Below are positions 12,480-12,578 of a stretch of DNA of 12,578 bases, one piece after another (within the stretch, counting starts at the first letter, position 1; each line of letters begins with the position of its first letter). The stretch covers positions 1 through 12,578 of the forward strand of contig CAJFQL010000049.1 in assembly GCA_904419035.1 (NCBI GenBank), given 5' to 3'. Position numbers and translations under genes: made by a program. Below the pieces are notes generated by a model. It saw nothing but the letters and a program-made list of their open reading frames with translations. It made no database searches and was not told where the DNA came from. This stretch comes from Heritagella caecorum (GTDB taxonomy: Bacteria > Bacillota > Clostridia > Oscillospirales > Acutalibacteraceae).

Positions 12480-12578
12480 TGAAGTGACCCCAAAAAGTTA
12501 GACAATATTTGAAAGCAAAAATTGTTTAAGCAGCCGAAAGGGCTTGTTGTCTGTGAATAGCAGGCGGCAAGCCCTTTA
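12480..12578 (-). mobile_element. End of an IS3-family (IS150-like) insertion sequence
   Basis: TGAAGTGACCCCAAAAAGTT followed by AGACAA (12480-12505) matches the terminal inverted repeat of IS150-group IS3 elements as I remember it. Within it a nearly perfect stem CAATATTTG/CAAAAATTG (12503-12511 with 12516-12524) and a hairpin with 10-nt arms AAAGGGCTTG/CAAGCCCTTT (12537-12546 with 12568-12577) occur. No transposase sequence is visible in these 99 nt, so the element continues to the right. The hairpin near this end suggests it is the 3' end, with the transposase on the minus strand, though the orientation is not certain. Confidence 0.65.

Overview
The window looks like chromosome from a gut-type Clostridia (Bacillota), most likely Oscillospiraceae/Ruminococcaceae-like. 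This is inferred from AGGAGG-type ribosome binding sites, two Ser/Thr-linker lipoproteins, an M42 aminopeptidase, an EFR1-type flavodoxin/ferredoxin, MATE pumps and ICE/IS fragments. It is mosaic. The left ~3.1 kb is visibly AT-richer than the rest, 3.1-5.6 kb is intermediate, and 5.9-12.4 kb is GC-rich.

Layout. (1) 1-301, minus: 5' part of an in-frame chimera of a DUF6674-type N-terminus and a CHAP amidase segment, apparently debris of an integrative conjugative element. (2) About 316-2834, plus: a truncated copper-amine-oxidase-N/'stalk' domain tail, a MATE transporter broken by one frameshift, and an intact 258-aa esterase, followed by a terminator. (3) 3162-5581, minus: a tight two-gene operon of a MerR-family regulator with an N-terminal extension and a 494-aa lipoprotein. 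The lipoprotein is made of two collinear 199-aa repeats, each with four 11-residue Tyr/Trp/Asp-rich repeats. Upstream lie possible RNA hairpins and a strong intrinsic terminator facing the operon. I regard this as the best candidate for an undescribed system. (4) 6018-7064, plus: M42 metallo-aminopeptidase with its own promoter, sharing a bidirectional terminator with a convergent GerMN-like lipoprotein (7296-7916, minus). (5) 8139-10031, plus: MarR regulator and MepA-like MATE pump, with the promoter overlapped by a 42-bp palindrome (MepR/MepA-like logic). (6) 10050-12449: a divergent Rrf2-family regulator (minus) against a quinone-oxidoreductase-like enzyme and a flavodoxin/2x[4Fe-4S] protein (plus). 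Two identical GATGTAA-N9-TTACATC operators flank the core promoter. (7) 12480-12578: end of an IS3-family (IS150-like) element that appears to have split a terminator hairpin.

Functionally the right half holds two classic 'local regulator plus target' modules: drug/xenobiotic efflux under MarR, and a redox/electrophile module under Rrf2. No tRNA, rRNA or CRISPR array was recognised.
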